A DNA stretch of 64,000 bases from Tetrahymena thermophila SB210 (Eukaryota > Ciliophora > Oligohymenophorea > Hymenostomatida > Tetrahymenidae): NCBI RefSeq assembly GCF_000189635.1, contig NW_002476512.1, positions 124,001-188,000 of the forward strand. The letters run 5' to 3'. Below the pieces are notes generated by a model that had not been told where the DNA came from, ran no database searches, and worked only from the letters and a program-made list of their open reading frames with translations. The position numbers and the translations under genes are program-made. Shown in pieces: positions 13,332-25,600 of this stretch (position 1 is the first letter of the stretch; every line of letters starts with the position of its first letter).

Positions 13332-15696
13332 TCAATATTGATTATTATCTGTTCTTATGTCAAGAGAGAAGTTGTTCAAGTTTTATTGTTTTAAAACTGA
13401 ATGAATCATTTGAGGGGATTATTTGTAGGCTGAATTGTAAAATTTTAAATTTTCTTCTATATTACTTTCGTTTTAATTATCTTCCACAAAAAAATCTTAA
13501 TTTATTTCATCAAAATCTTATTATTATTAAGAGTTCTTAATTTGATTATCTATCTCTTCTTCCATACTCTTCTTCTCCTAAGGTCTATCTTAAGATATCT
13601 GTGATTATTATGACTCCTCCTCGAATATTTATTTATAAGTTAAATCTAAATACTTTAAGATTCTAACATCCTTTTAATGCTTGAATGGTTTATTTAACAA
13701 ATTTTTGAATGATTAAATTGCTTTCTATATATTATCTAATTCATTCTTAGATTTTTTGGAAATTGTAAAGCTTTAATTATCATGGAATTCAACAGAATTT
13801 CCTTTAAAAGAATATAAGATTGATGGTTTTGGGAGATATTCGAATAATAATAATTAATCATCATCTAAAACAATACGCTTTAATTTATCAAATTCAATCA
13901 ATTTATTAATAATCAATTGAATATCAATGTAGTGATAAAGTTATTTTATACTGTAATCGTAAATCACTCTTTTTCTTTACAAGTCACCATACCTCAAGCA
14001 AAGAGATTTTAAATATTAAAATATATTGAATTTCATTGAATTTGAATCTTTATTTATAGTTTCTTCTAAAAGGATTGTTGGGTTTTATTTTTTTTAATCA
14101 ATATTCTTTTTATTACCTATTTTTTCATTTTTATTATGGCTTCCTTCTTTTTGTTTCACATTCATTTCTGCATTTTTTTGGAGTTACAAATGATAACTTA
14201 TTATTTATCCTAATAAAAGAAGATATGTTTTTTAAATATTGAAATTTAATTATATTTTACTGATTCTTTTAGAAGGTGAATCTAGAGCTTCTAGCTTCTC
14301 ACTTGAATTTTCTTTATCAGAACTTCTGAATCTCGACTTAAAATTTTATATTGATGAGTTGTTTGAAAGTGATCTTTATCTTGGAACATTTAAAGTCTAA
14401 TTTGTACTTTAAATTTTTGAATTTTGACTTTAAGTGTTTTTTGAAATTGATGAGCAAACAGATTTTTTTTTTTAATCTTTATAGATAGATTATCTTTAGT
14501 TGCTTTTTGTTTCTTATTTATTTTTGCATTCTTTAAATGTAAATGTATTGTTAATCAGTTCTTAATTTAAATGTGTTTGAGTAAAGAAAAAGCTTGAAAG
14601 GATTCCCACAGTTGTTAAAACTTGTAATAATCCTCCTAAATCTGAGACTGTTGATAAAAAATTTTTATATGATCTCTTATACAAATTTTCTTTTTTCTTT
14701 TCAAATCGAAATACAAAGGTGCTGTAAATATCATCAGTTAGTGAAGTCATCTTTTTAGTAAAAAAAAATAAGTATGAGTATAGAAATATTCTAAAAGTTA
14801 AACATTTTTTTTCTCAAAATTTCAAAATAATCCTTTAATAGGAAATAATATTTAAAAGATAGATAGATAGATATATTTACCATTTGATACATTTGACTGT
14901 AAGAAGGATAGATATCAGTTTAAACATTTGAGGTGAAAAAACCGAAATCACTCTCAATATAATTATTCCTCATTTCCATGAAAACCTTTTAAGGAAAATT
15001 ATAACCAGCTTCCCAAAAATTATCTCTTACATACTTAGTAAAGGGATTTTTTTTGTTTTCAGGGCTAACATAAACGTCAGTAAAAATTACTTCACCATAA
15101 AAATGACTAAAAAAATTATCTAAAATAGAATCTGATTTGCAGTTAGAACCTCTACATCTTTTAATATAGAAATAAATCTAAGCAAAGCTATCTGAATGGT
15201 ATTCACCTTCTATGAACAGTGTAAAATTCTTAGGAAAACAATAATGGGAACTCAGGTAAGAAAATTCACTTTACAATACAGGATCGCTTACAATCAGATC
15301 CTACGTGCATATCTCTAAGGGAATTAAAGTAGTTGACCAATTATCCTAGTAAGATTGAGTAGTCTCGTTGAAAGTGGTTGTTTTAAGTTCAAGCACAGAC
15401 TCAACTGTAACTATTTCTGGATCAAAAACATAATTGTTGTTAACATCCAAAACCCCAAAAATTAGGCTAAAGGTTTCTGGAGTTATTTAAAATCTCTTTG
15501 GACTTTTGACTTATCTCTCTTGATAAAGAAAAGAAGGATTATTACCTGTTATGAAGTCATTAAGCCAATAACATATTCTTATCAAAATTAGAGCAATAAG
15601 AATAAAAGTTAATAAAGTGCCACATTTAGTCCTATGGCTTTTTAAACCTTTGAATCTTATTTGTATATCTCTTCCAAAATAATCTAGCTTTTCCAT
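13332..15696 (-). CDS. Two-span membrane protein with large lumenal/extracellular domain, copy A (727 aa)
   Basis: Three exons on the minus strand: 15696-14881, 14750-14261 and 14209-13332. Introns at 14751-14880 and 14210-14260 have GT...AG ends and the phases close (728 codons). The N-terminus MEKLDYFGRDIQIRFKG precedes a membrane helix (about residues 28-48). Next comes a 220-residue domain with several Cys (including CRGSNC) and N-glycosylation-like sites. A second helix at about 310-332 contains DLGGLLQVLTTVGIL. The last 390 residues are hydrophilic, Ser/Lys/Gln-rich and presumably cytosolic. The short N-tail, TM, ectodomain, TM, long C-tail plan resembles ciliate-specific membrane families, but I cannot name a function. 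The 51-nt second intron is proved by copy B, where it is 50 nt and would otherwise shift the frame. Confidence 0.8.
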
Positions 15697-16929
15697 TTCT
15701 AATTTATCTTTTTTTACTATTCAAATTTAATAAATTATTTCTTCAATCAAATAAATTAAATATAAATTTAAAAAAAAAAATTTTAAATAAAAAGTGCATT
15801 AATAGTCTGAATTAGCTTCTTCTATATTTACTCTACCTAAAAAATAATATCGAAAAATAGCATTTGAAATTTTTTTAACTAAAAAATAACCTATTTTAGA
15901 ATTATTAAAGTTAAATTATTATTGTAAGTCTATACTTCAATTATTTCAAAAAAAATCTTAGTCTTTAATTTTAAATTTATTTTCGTTTTTAATACAAAGA
16001 TTTCTACATTTCAAACTTACTTGTTCATTTTTTAAAATTTTATAAATTATTGTATTTTATTATTATTTAAAATATGGTTTTTTACATTTAAAATTTTTAA
16101 AATTTTTTGAATCTAAAACTTATTTGTTTAAAATATTATTGAATTTTTTTATTTTTAATAATATAAATTAGTAAGTAAATATTTATTGAATTATGTAAAA
16201 ATTTACATTTTTAGTAATTGATATATTAAATTATATAAATATTTTATTTAAAATTATTAAAGTATTTCTTGAAATAACAACATTTAATTTCCATTAAAAA
16301 TCATATTCTAATCGAAAAAAAATTTAGTAATTTAAGAAATTTTACAGGATGTAAGTATATTATAAAGCTTGTAATAAATTTATGGTAATTAAGTTTGGTA
16401 AGTATATTTTTTTAATTTAAATCAGCATTTCAAAATTAGGGAAAATTTTTGAAATAATTATGGAAATAGTCAGTAAAATTAAAACTTTGTAATACTTAAT
16501 ATTAATCTAATGAAATTTTCTATATTTTGTTTTTATTTAGTTTTTTAGAAATAATTTTAAGAAAAATTTGAATAGATAATAATGATAAAAAATAATTTAC
16601 TAACTCAGTTTTTAAGCTAAAAAAAGTAGAAGCATTTGTAATTAAACTTAAAGATATTTTAATTTTTTAAACTTTTTATTAATTTTTGATAAATAATAGT
16701 GAAAAATGATCAAAATCTAACATTTTCATTATAATTCTTAAATAAAAACAAGTAAAAATAAAATTTTTAAAACTATTTTTATTATGGCAGTCTTTTTGAT
16801 TTATCATAAAATTAAGTTTTGCTTAACTTATTTTCTCACTAAAATATGTTGCCTACTCATTTTTATTATTTTTGAGTATATTGGTTTTAAAATTTGTAAT
16901 ATATGCTTTTATTAATAAGATTTATATTA

Positions 16930-17040
16930 GTTAATTTAAACTTAGAAATAAAAATCCCACTTCGTACGAAGGAAGCCCATACTATGCTTTTTTCTCCCAC
17001 AGTTCTTGCTAGCTTTTACTCAAAAATAAAAGATCTAGTT
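16930..17040. other. GC-richer island with a 12-base palindrome
   Basis: Within very AT-rich noncoding DNA, about 16955-17015 is distinctly richer in G and C and contains the perfect palindrome CTTCGTACGAAG, then GCCCATACTATGC and CTCCCACAG. I find no reading frame, no tRNA cloverleaf, and no match to 5S, U6 or SRP RNA as I remember them. It has no counterpart in the second duplication unit. A small noncoding RNA is possible; on the minus strand it would end in a T-run typical of Pol III termination. Confidence 0.25.
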
Positions 17041-17802
17041 TAGTCAAGATAGATTAATCTAAACATAATTATGATAATTATAAGTTGTTTAAATTTTATT
17101 CTTAAATCTATTATTTGTTGATATGAAAATTATTAATTACAAAAGTTTAATTTTAGATTATTATTTGAAATTTTTTTATTTTTGGGGTAGTTAAAGTCAC
17201 AAATGTGATCATAATCAATTTATATATATATTCCATGTACAATCTTAGTTTCATTCCTTTAATCATAAAAAAAATATTTGATAAATTATGATTATGTCTT
17301 TATAATTAGGAATAATTTTTATCTTTTAAAATTTATAATTTTTTCAATAATAAAATGTAAAAATCTTTCAGGATTATGTTATTGTAAAATTTACTAAAGT
17401 ACTTTTGATCCATCAAAAATAATAAAAATTGTATTTATCAAAAATGATATTTTTGGAATAAAATTAAATATTGTTTTTTCTTTACTGTTACTGGTTTTTT
17501 TATTTAGAGAAAATTGAATAACAATAAAATTACTTAAAGAGCTTATACAAATCAGATTTATTAAGATTGCAAATAATCAAAAATAAAAACAAAAATAATA
17601 AAATTTTTCTAATCAATTCATATTTTTAACATTATTAAAGTACTTCATTACTTTTAAAAGTGACTATATTAAAAATCATTATCAAAATATGAAGTAAAGA
17701 AATAGATAGGTATTAAATATTTTTTTTATCATTATTGATTACTCTCTGATTTTATTTCAAGAGAGAATGCTTATAAATTTTATTATTTTAAAATTGAATT
17801 AG

Positions 17803-20067
17803 TCATGAGAGGAGATTATTTATAGCATACAGAGTTGTAAATTTTTAAATTTTCTTCTATATTACTTTCATTTTAATTGTCTTCCACATAGAAATTATTA
17901 TTTTCTTCAACAAATTCTTATTGTATGTTTTATTACTAAGAATTCTTAATTTGAATATCTCTTCTTCCATACTCTTTTTCTCCTAAGGTTTATCTTAATA
18001 AATCTAAGATTGTTATTATTACTCCTCAAATATTTATTTATAAGTTAAATCTAAATATTTTATGATTCTAGCATCCTTTTAATCTTTGAGTGGTTTATTT
18101 TACACATTCTTGAATGATTAAATTGCTTTCTATATATTATCTAATTCATTCTTTGATTTTTTAGAAATTGTGAAGCTTTAGTTATCATGGAATTCGACAG
18201 AATTTCCTTTAAAAGAATAACAGATTGATGGTTTTGGGAGATATTCGAATAATAATAATTAATCATCATCTAAAACAATACGCTTTAATTTATCAAATTC
18301 AATCAATTTGTTAATAATCAATTGAATATCAATATAGTGATAAAGTTATTTTATACTCTAATCGTAAATCACTTTTTTTCTTCTCAAGTCACCATACCTC
18401 AAGCAAAGAGATTTTAAGTATTAAAAAATGTTGAATTTCATAGAATTTGAGTCTTTATTGATATTTTCTTCTAGAAGGATTGTTGGTTTTCTTATAAAAA
18501 TTTTTTTATGATCTATTTTTTGATTTTGATTTTCTACTTATTCTTGTTTCAGATTCATTTCTTAGTTTCTTTAGAGTTACAAATGATCATTTATTATTTA
18601 TCCTAATAAAAAAAAGTTTATTTTTAAAAACAGAAATTTAATTATATTTTACTGATTCTTTAAGAAGGTGAATCTAGAGCATCTAGCTTTTCACTTGAAT
18701 TTTCTTTATCAGAACTTCTGAATCTCGACTTAAAATTTTATAGTAAAGAGCTGTTAGAAATTGATCTTTATCTTGGTGTATTTAGAGTATAATTTTTCCC
18801 TTAAATTTTAGAATTTTGACTATCATTGTTTTTTGAAATTGGCGAGAAAGTAGATTTTTGTTTTTAATTTGTTTAAATAAATTCTTATTAGTTGCTTTTT
18901 GTTTCTTCTCTCTTTTTGCTTTCTTTAAATGTAAATGTATTGTTTATTAGTTCTTAATTTAAATGCGCTTAAGTAAAGAAAAAGCTTAAAATGATTCCCA
19001 CAGTTGTTAAAACTTGCAATAACCCTCCTAAATCTGAGACTGCTGATAAAAAATTTTTATACGATCTCTTATATAAGTTTTCTTTTTTCTTTTCAAGCCT
19101 AAGCACAAGGGTAGTATAAATATCATCTACAAGTGAAGTCATCTTTTAATAAGATAATTAGTTGTGAGTTTATAAATATTAAAAAAAATTTTTATAGATT
19201 TTCAAAATAATATTTAGAAGGAAATAATAATATTTAAAATAAATATATTACCATTTAATACATTTGACTGTAAGAAGGATAGATATCAGTTTAAATATTT
19301 GATGTGAAAAAACCAAAATCACTTTCGATATAGTTATTCCTCATTTCCATGAAAACCTTTTAAGGAAAATTATAGCCAGCTTCCCAAAAATTGTCTCTAA
19401 CGTATTTAGTAAAGGGATTATTTTTGTTTTCAGGGCTAACATAAACATCTGTAAAAATTACTTCACCATAAAAATGACTAAAAAATTACTCTATAATTGA
19501 ATCTGATTTGCAGTGAGATCCTCTACATCTTTTAATATAGAAATAAATTTAAGCAAAACTATCTGAATGGTATTCGCCTTCAATGAATAGTTTAAAATTC
19601 TTAGGAAAACAATAGTGGGAACTCAGATAAGAAAATTCACTTTACAATACAAGATCGCTTACAATCAGATCTTATGTGCACATTTCTAAGGGAATTTAAG
19701 TAGTAGACCAATTATCCTAGTAAGATTGAGTAGTCTCGTTGTAAGTGGTTGTTTTAAGTTCAAGCGTAGACTCAACTGTAACTATTTCTGGATCGAAAAC
19801 ATAATTATTGTTAACATCTAAAACCCCAAAAATTAGGCTAAATGTTTCTGGAGTTATTTCAAATTTCTTTGGACTTTTGACTTATCTCTCTTGATAAAGA
19901 AAAGAAGGGTTATTACCTATAATGAAGTCTGTAAGCAAGTAACATAATCTTATCAAAATCAGAGCAATTAATATAAAAGTTAATAACGTGCCACATTTAG
20001 TCTTGTGGCTTTTTAAACCTTTGAATCTTATTTGTATATCTCTTCCAAAATAATCTAGCTTTTCCAT
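17803..20067 (-). CDS. Two-span membrane protein, copy B, with shifted C-terminus (701 aa)
   Basis: Paralogue of 13332-15696 with the same three-exon structure: 20067-19252, 19142-18653 and 18602-17803. Introns are 19143-19251 and 18603-18652. Exons 1 and 2 have exactly the same lengths as copy A (816 and 490). In exon 3, near 17970, copy B lacks four bases present in copy A (the repeated GATA in copy A's GAGATAGATAATC). The frame therefore shifts and ends at TGA 17803-17805 after about 48 altered codons. The copy A frame remains readable past that point to TGA 17729-17731, still encoding matching residues such as DNQNESNIEENL. The shift therefore looks recent. Both membrane helices and the ectodomain are intact, so the protein may still work. 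Confidence 0.75.
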
Positions 20068-22648
20068 TTGAAATTTATATTTTTTTATTTTACTAATTTT
20101 TTATGTTGTTTGTTTAATATAATAAATTAAATATGATTTTTAAGCAAATAAAAAAAATTTAAAAAGGATTAATAATTTGATTGAATCACCTTCTTATAAC
20201 TCTTCAAAATAATATTGGTAAATAATTCATCCATGAATTAAATTTTTTTAAACTAAAAAAATGACCTAATAAATAAAAATTAAGTTTTTTTGTAAGTCAT
20301 TTCATCAACTATCGTTAAAAAAATAAACTTTATTTTTGGTATTAAAATTTATTTTTTATATTTTAGTATAAAAATTTTCTTTAAATAAAAAAATAACATT
20401 AAACTACACATTTGAAATTCATTCTCATTTTTTAATAAAAACTAAACCTTTTATTTACATTTTCAATTTAATTTTCTTCTTATTTAAATTATTTAGAATA
20501 TTACTTTTTAGACAATAAATTTTCCCACTTATTTTTATCTAAAATTTGTTTGCAAAAAAGATTACTTTCTCACTTAATATATTAATATGTAATATTTATC
20601 AAGTAAAATAAAAATATTTGTTAATAGTGATTCAAATGTAAAAAGTCTTTTACAAATTTTACAAATGATATAATTTAGTATTTTTAAAATTAAAAAAATG
20701 TATAATAATTTTCTTAAAATATATGAATTAGATATTTTAATATATTGGAGTAAATAAAATAATAATAAAAAATGGGCAATATCGTAACAAAAGCAGTAGA
20801 AATAATAAAAAAATAATTAAGTATTTTTAATATTAATCATCTAATTTTTCTTTTTAGTATATCAAATAAAAATATTTTATAAAAAGACCCCTAAAATCGA
20901 ATTTAAGATAAATAAGTTAATGATTTAGAGAATAAAGAATATGACTATGAAGAAGTAATTTTTATTTTTTTAAAATTACAATATATATGCATACTATTTT
21001 TAAAGGTGCTGCAAAACTATGTTCCCTACAATTAAATTTTAAAACTAAGAATAAAACATAAGTAAGTATCTTCAAATCTAAAATATTATAAAAAATAAAT
21101 ATTCTATTTTAGATAAATCTAAACAGATTTGTCTAATTCTTGCTTTCAAATAGGAAGGTTTGTTGTACAATGTAAAAATTTGAGATCTTTATCAATCACT
21201 TTGAAGTAAAAAGTTAATTGTTACCTAATTTTATTTATTTTTAGCTATTACAAGTTAATCGATAAGCAATTTAGTTAAATGATGAGAGATTTTTCAGGAT
21301 GCAAGTATATTATAAGACTAGAAATAAATTTGTGGTAATTTGATAAGACAGTTTATATTTTTTTAATTTAAATCAGCTATTCTAAATTAGGAGAGAAAGC
21401 TTTGAAAGAATTATGGAAACAAGTTGGTAAAATTTAAAATTTGCAGTATTTAGTGTTAGATCTAACGTAATTTTCTATTTTTAGTTGATTATATACATTT
21501 TTTACTAATTATTTACAGAAAAAATAGAATAGATAATAAAGATGCCCAATATTTAATCAACTCAGTTATTTAACTAAAAAAGATAAAGCATTTGTCATTA
21601 AACTTAAAGTTATTTAAATTCTTTTTAGTACTTTTATTAATTTTTACTAAATTATAGTGAAAATTATTTAACAAATGATGGGTTAAATTCATTACTTTAG
21701 CTATATGAATCATATTAATATATCAATTGTATTTAGTTGTTTCTAGAGTATATCATTTAAATATTATTTTTAGTATTTAATTTTAGTTAATTAAGTTATA
21801 ATTTAGTTACTTGGGAAGGAATTCTTGATTTTTGTAAAGAAATATCTAAGTTTAATAAGCTTTATCAGTTTTCCTTGTCAGTCAAGTTATTATTATTATT
21901 ATTATTAATTTTGATAAAATTTTACTTAAACTATTATATTAGATATTTTATAGATTAAAAATAGAACAATCCAACTAGAATTATCTAAAGATGCATGAGA
22001 GAATCTAAAAGATTAATAAAAATTTAGTTATTTTATTAATGAAAGTATGTACACAAATATATATATTTTTCAATACTTCTCAATATATTATAATCTTTCT
22101 AATATTTATGGAGTGGATTTTAGAATTATTATCTTTTCAGGGCTTATTTAAGTATCTAAAAATATCACTCAAAATTTCGAAAAAAGTACTTAAATTGATG
22201 AAAAATTAGAGTATACCTTAATTAATATAAAAAAATATCTAAAATATAATCTGTAATTATTAAGAAATATTTATTCTTTTGTTTATTATTATATTTAATT
22301 TTTAAAACATATCTATTTAAATTATAAATATTTGACTTTAAAATTAATTTAAAAAGTGTTTATTTACATAAAAAAACTATTTAAAAATAGAATAATGAGA
22401 AATTCAAACATTATGAAAATATCCAATTGAATATTTTAATTAATTTGCTTATTACAAATAATCAAAAATTTTTTTTGGAAAGATATTAATATTATTTAAA
22501 AAGTAACCAAAAAATTGAATAGATGAGAAATGATATATGCTTGCTTATATTTAAATTAAATAGAGTCACAAAAAATATTAATAGTAGTAATGAATGAAAG
22601 ATAAATAATATATCAATCGAGTTAAATATAATTATAAATAATTGAGGT
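20068..22648. other. Intergenic AT-rich stretch
   Basis: It contains the 5' flank of the two-span gene copy B, the duplicated block near 21.28-21.65 kb, and then unique AT-rich DNA with a short ATT repeat near 21890-21905. No gene is supported. The right end is the upstream region of the RING-H2 gene starting at 22649. Confidence 0.45.
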
Positions 22649-25600
22649 ATGAATGATAAAGAGGCAGCGAAAAAAAAAATAAATCATAGTGATTTTAGCT
22701 TGATAAATAATTTAGTGTATATAGTGAATGAAAATTTGTAAATTAAGAATAGTTTTGATAATATTTGCGAATAACTAAGTAGTATTTAAATCAATTTAAA
22801 ATAATTAATTAATCAGATTGAATTTGATCATCTAATAAAAGTTAGAATTGCATTTTTTATGATGATATCATCTTAATAATAGCCAATCTAATCTCAATAG
22901 CAGTAATAGTAGCTTAATTCTTTTTAGCGATAGCCAATTAACTCCATCCATAGAGCTATGAATGGTTAGATTTAATCTGCCAATAGACCAAATCAAGCTC
23001 AAAATTAATTTTTATATTAAAAAAACTTACATCAAAATCAAGCATAACCTAATAAGCGCATTAAAACTATTAAAAAACCTTCTCTGATGGCAAGGGCGGG
23101 GAGGAATGTAGTTGAGGAAAGAAAAAATAGTTTCCCTACTTAGAGTTCTGAGTAACCAAAATATATTCCCCAAAATGGACAATTAATATTAAATGGAGTG
23201 AATCGAGGAAATAATAATCCTTAAGTAAACTTAGCTTCAACTTCTCAAACTAGTTATTTATCGACTAATAACACTTTGATTTTAGGTAACAATAATAGCA
23301 ATAATATGAATTCAAATTTAAACCAAAGCAGAAGAGTTAGTAACACCATAAATGGGTAAATAAATAAACATTTTGAAAAAAAGCATGGCTATGATAAAAA
23401 AATCAATTAAATTGGAAATTATTAAGGCGGAAATCCTTCAAATCATTTCTATCAAGGATCTTCTCAACCTTGTGTTTAATGTGGTTAAAATGTAAATTAC
23501 ATAAAAAAAATTAATGTTTAAACAAAAAAAAATAATTAAAATATTATTTTAAAAACTAGGGATGCAATAGCGTATGCGGATTAAGTGTAGTTGGGCAATA
23601 AATATAAAATGGTAAATAGTTATTTATTCATTAATAAACTATTACTAATTTGTTTCCATTAAATATCTATTTTTCTTTTGATATTACTATATTTTAGATT
23701 CTAATATTTAACTTGTATTAAAATGCCACTAAACAACAAAATATATCATAAATTTATTGAATTTAAGATTATTAAATTATTAAAAAGGTGGAAATAACAG
23801 CATCTTGGGTAACAATAGTAATGTGGTTTCTTATAATTAACCGCAGGATTCACAGAGAATGAGATTTTAAGCTTCGGCCTAAAATATTTTAAATTAATCA
23901 GGCTTGTAAAAAATCTAATCAAATAATTAGTCTAATAATTCAAATATAGCTAGCTAAAGTAGCTCAAGTTGCTTTTCTAATTAATAATAAAATAATATCT
24001 AAAATAGATAACACTCTAATTAAATTTCTATTCACTCCTCAAATAATTTTTTAGAAAACTCTTAACAACTGCAGTAATCTCAAAACTATTTAAATTAAAA
24101 TAATTCCAATAGGAATAAAAGAAATTCTAATGTAGCTAATGGAAGGAATAATAACATTCGTAATATTCCCATATAAGAGTTAATAAACATCAATTAAAAT
24201 TAAATATAATTAAATAATCATGTGATGGATATGTCATTTAGTAATAAAGAGAGCTAATATCATACTTTAACTTCAAATGTGAATGATCAATTTAATCAAT
24301 AAAATGATTCTCCTTTGTAAATTTTAGCATCTAATAGGCATTAGCGTGTTAGATAAGCAGCTGCTCAAATCGAAAATGCAAACAATCAAAGGGCAAACTC
24401 TAATAATTAAAATAACTAACATACAAATAATACAGGAAGAGCTAGAAATCCATAAACAATTAGGTCATTTAGCAATAAAAATAATAATAATAATAATATC
24501 AATCAAAACTAAAATAGATAGAATGGAAACTAAAATTTTCAAGGTCCATAAAATGAAAACTAAACCCATTAATAAAATTAATATTCTGATTTGCAGATAA
24601 TAGGAATTAGTACAGAAGGAAATCAAACAAGTAACTAATATAATTAAAATAGATAATAATAACCCACATAATAAAGTTAGTAAAGTCATCATAATATTAG
24701 CCATAGACATAACTCATTATAAAATGAAAATATTCGCAGAAATTCCATGCAATAACCTAGTTCGAATGGGCAACTATAAAATAACAATATATAATTTAAC
24801 TAAGCTTTCAACAATAGTTCTGCAAGCAATTTAAATGATCATAATAGATAAAATTAGCAGCATCAAGCAAGATACAGAATTACAGTAAGACCAAACAATT
24901 CAAATAATTAAGCTAATTATCAATAGTAATAAAATAGACAGTCATAATAATAGTCCCTTTCAGAAACGTTAAACGAGTTTTCTTAAATTTAAAATGGAAA
25001 TACTTATAACTAATACATGAACTAGACTGGGATGTCTCATATATAAATGGTAAATAACGAATACCTAAACTTAAATGTTAATTCATTAGCATAATCAACA
25101 ACTAGTGATTTCTTTGGTAATACGAATAACGGATATAATTAATTTTTAAATAGCTTAAATTAGAGCATAATTGAAAGGTATAATTATGACTTTGATAGTT
25201 AAAATAATAATAATGAAGTTGAAATAGAAGATGATGAAGATAATAATAACAATCAAATTATATAAAACATTGAAGAAGACGATTAAAATGACAACGAGGA
25301 ATAAAAATAAGAAGACTACGAAGATTACACAAGTTAATATGATCAAAAGTACAATTTTATTAACTAAAAATTTTAATTTTTTTACCTATTTATTTTTAAG
25401 AGTTTTTTTATTAGGTTATGGAAATTATTTTTCTAATTATATTCATTTATATTTATTCATTTTTTAAAATGTTATTAGCTTCATTGAGCTGAATAGAATA
25501 AGAAATCTGTAAGCAAACTAAATTAATTTTATGAATTAAATAAACTCAATTAACAACAGATAGATTAATAATAATCCTCAAAACAATAATCATTTAAATT

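Larger units (their letters stand above)
12900..21660. repeat. Tandem duplication carrying the two-span membrane gene
   Basis: Units lie at about 12.9-16.7 kb and 17.3-21.66 kb. The coding copies are offset by 4371 bases. Further upstream of the genes a matching flank appears at about 16.33-16.66 kb and 21.28-21.65 kb (for example AAGTATATTATAA and TTTAATTTAAATCAGC), but with a larger offset of about 4.95 kb. The second unit therefore has roughly 0.6 kb of extra sequence in its 5' flank, or the first has lost it. Confidence 0.65.

Noticed and set aside
14860-14878. AGATAGATAGATAGATA run as a regulatory element
   Set aside because: It is a short microsatellite inside intron 1 of the two-span membrane gene and is absent from the paralogue.
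23698-23787. Additional exon sequence of the RING-H2 gene
   Set aside because: The stretch is open in phase but lacks the N/Q composition of its neighbours, so I placed the exon start at 23788; the earlier start remains possible.
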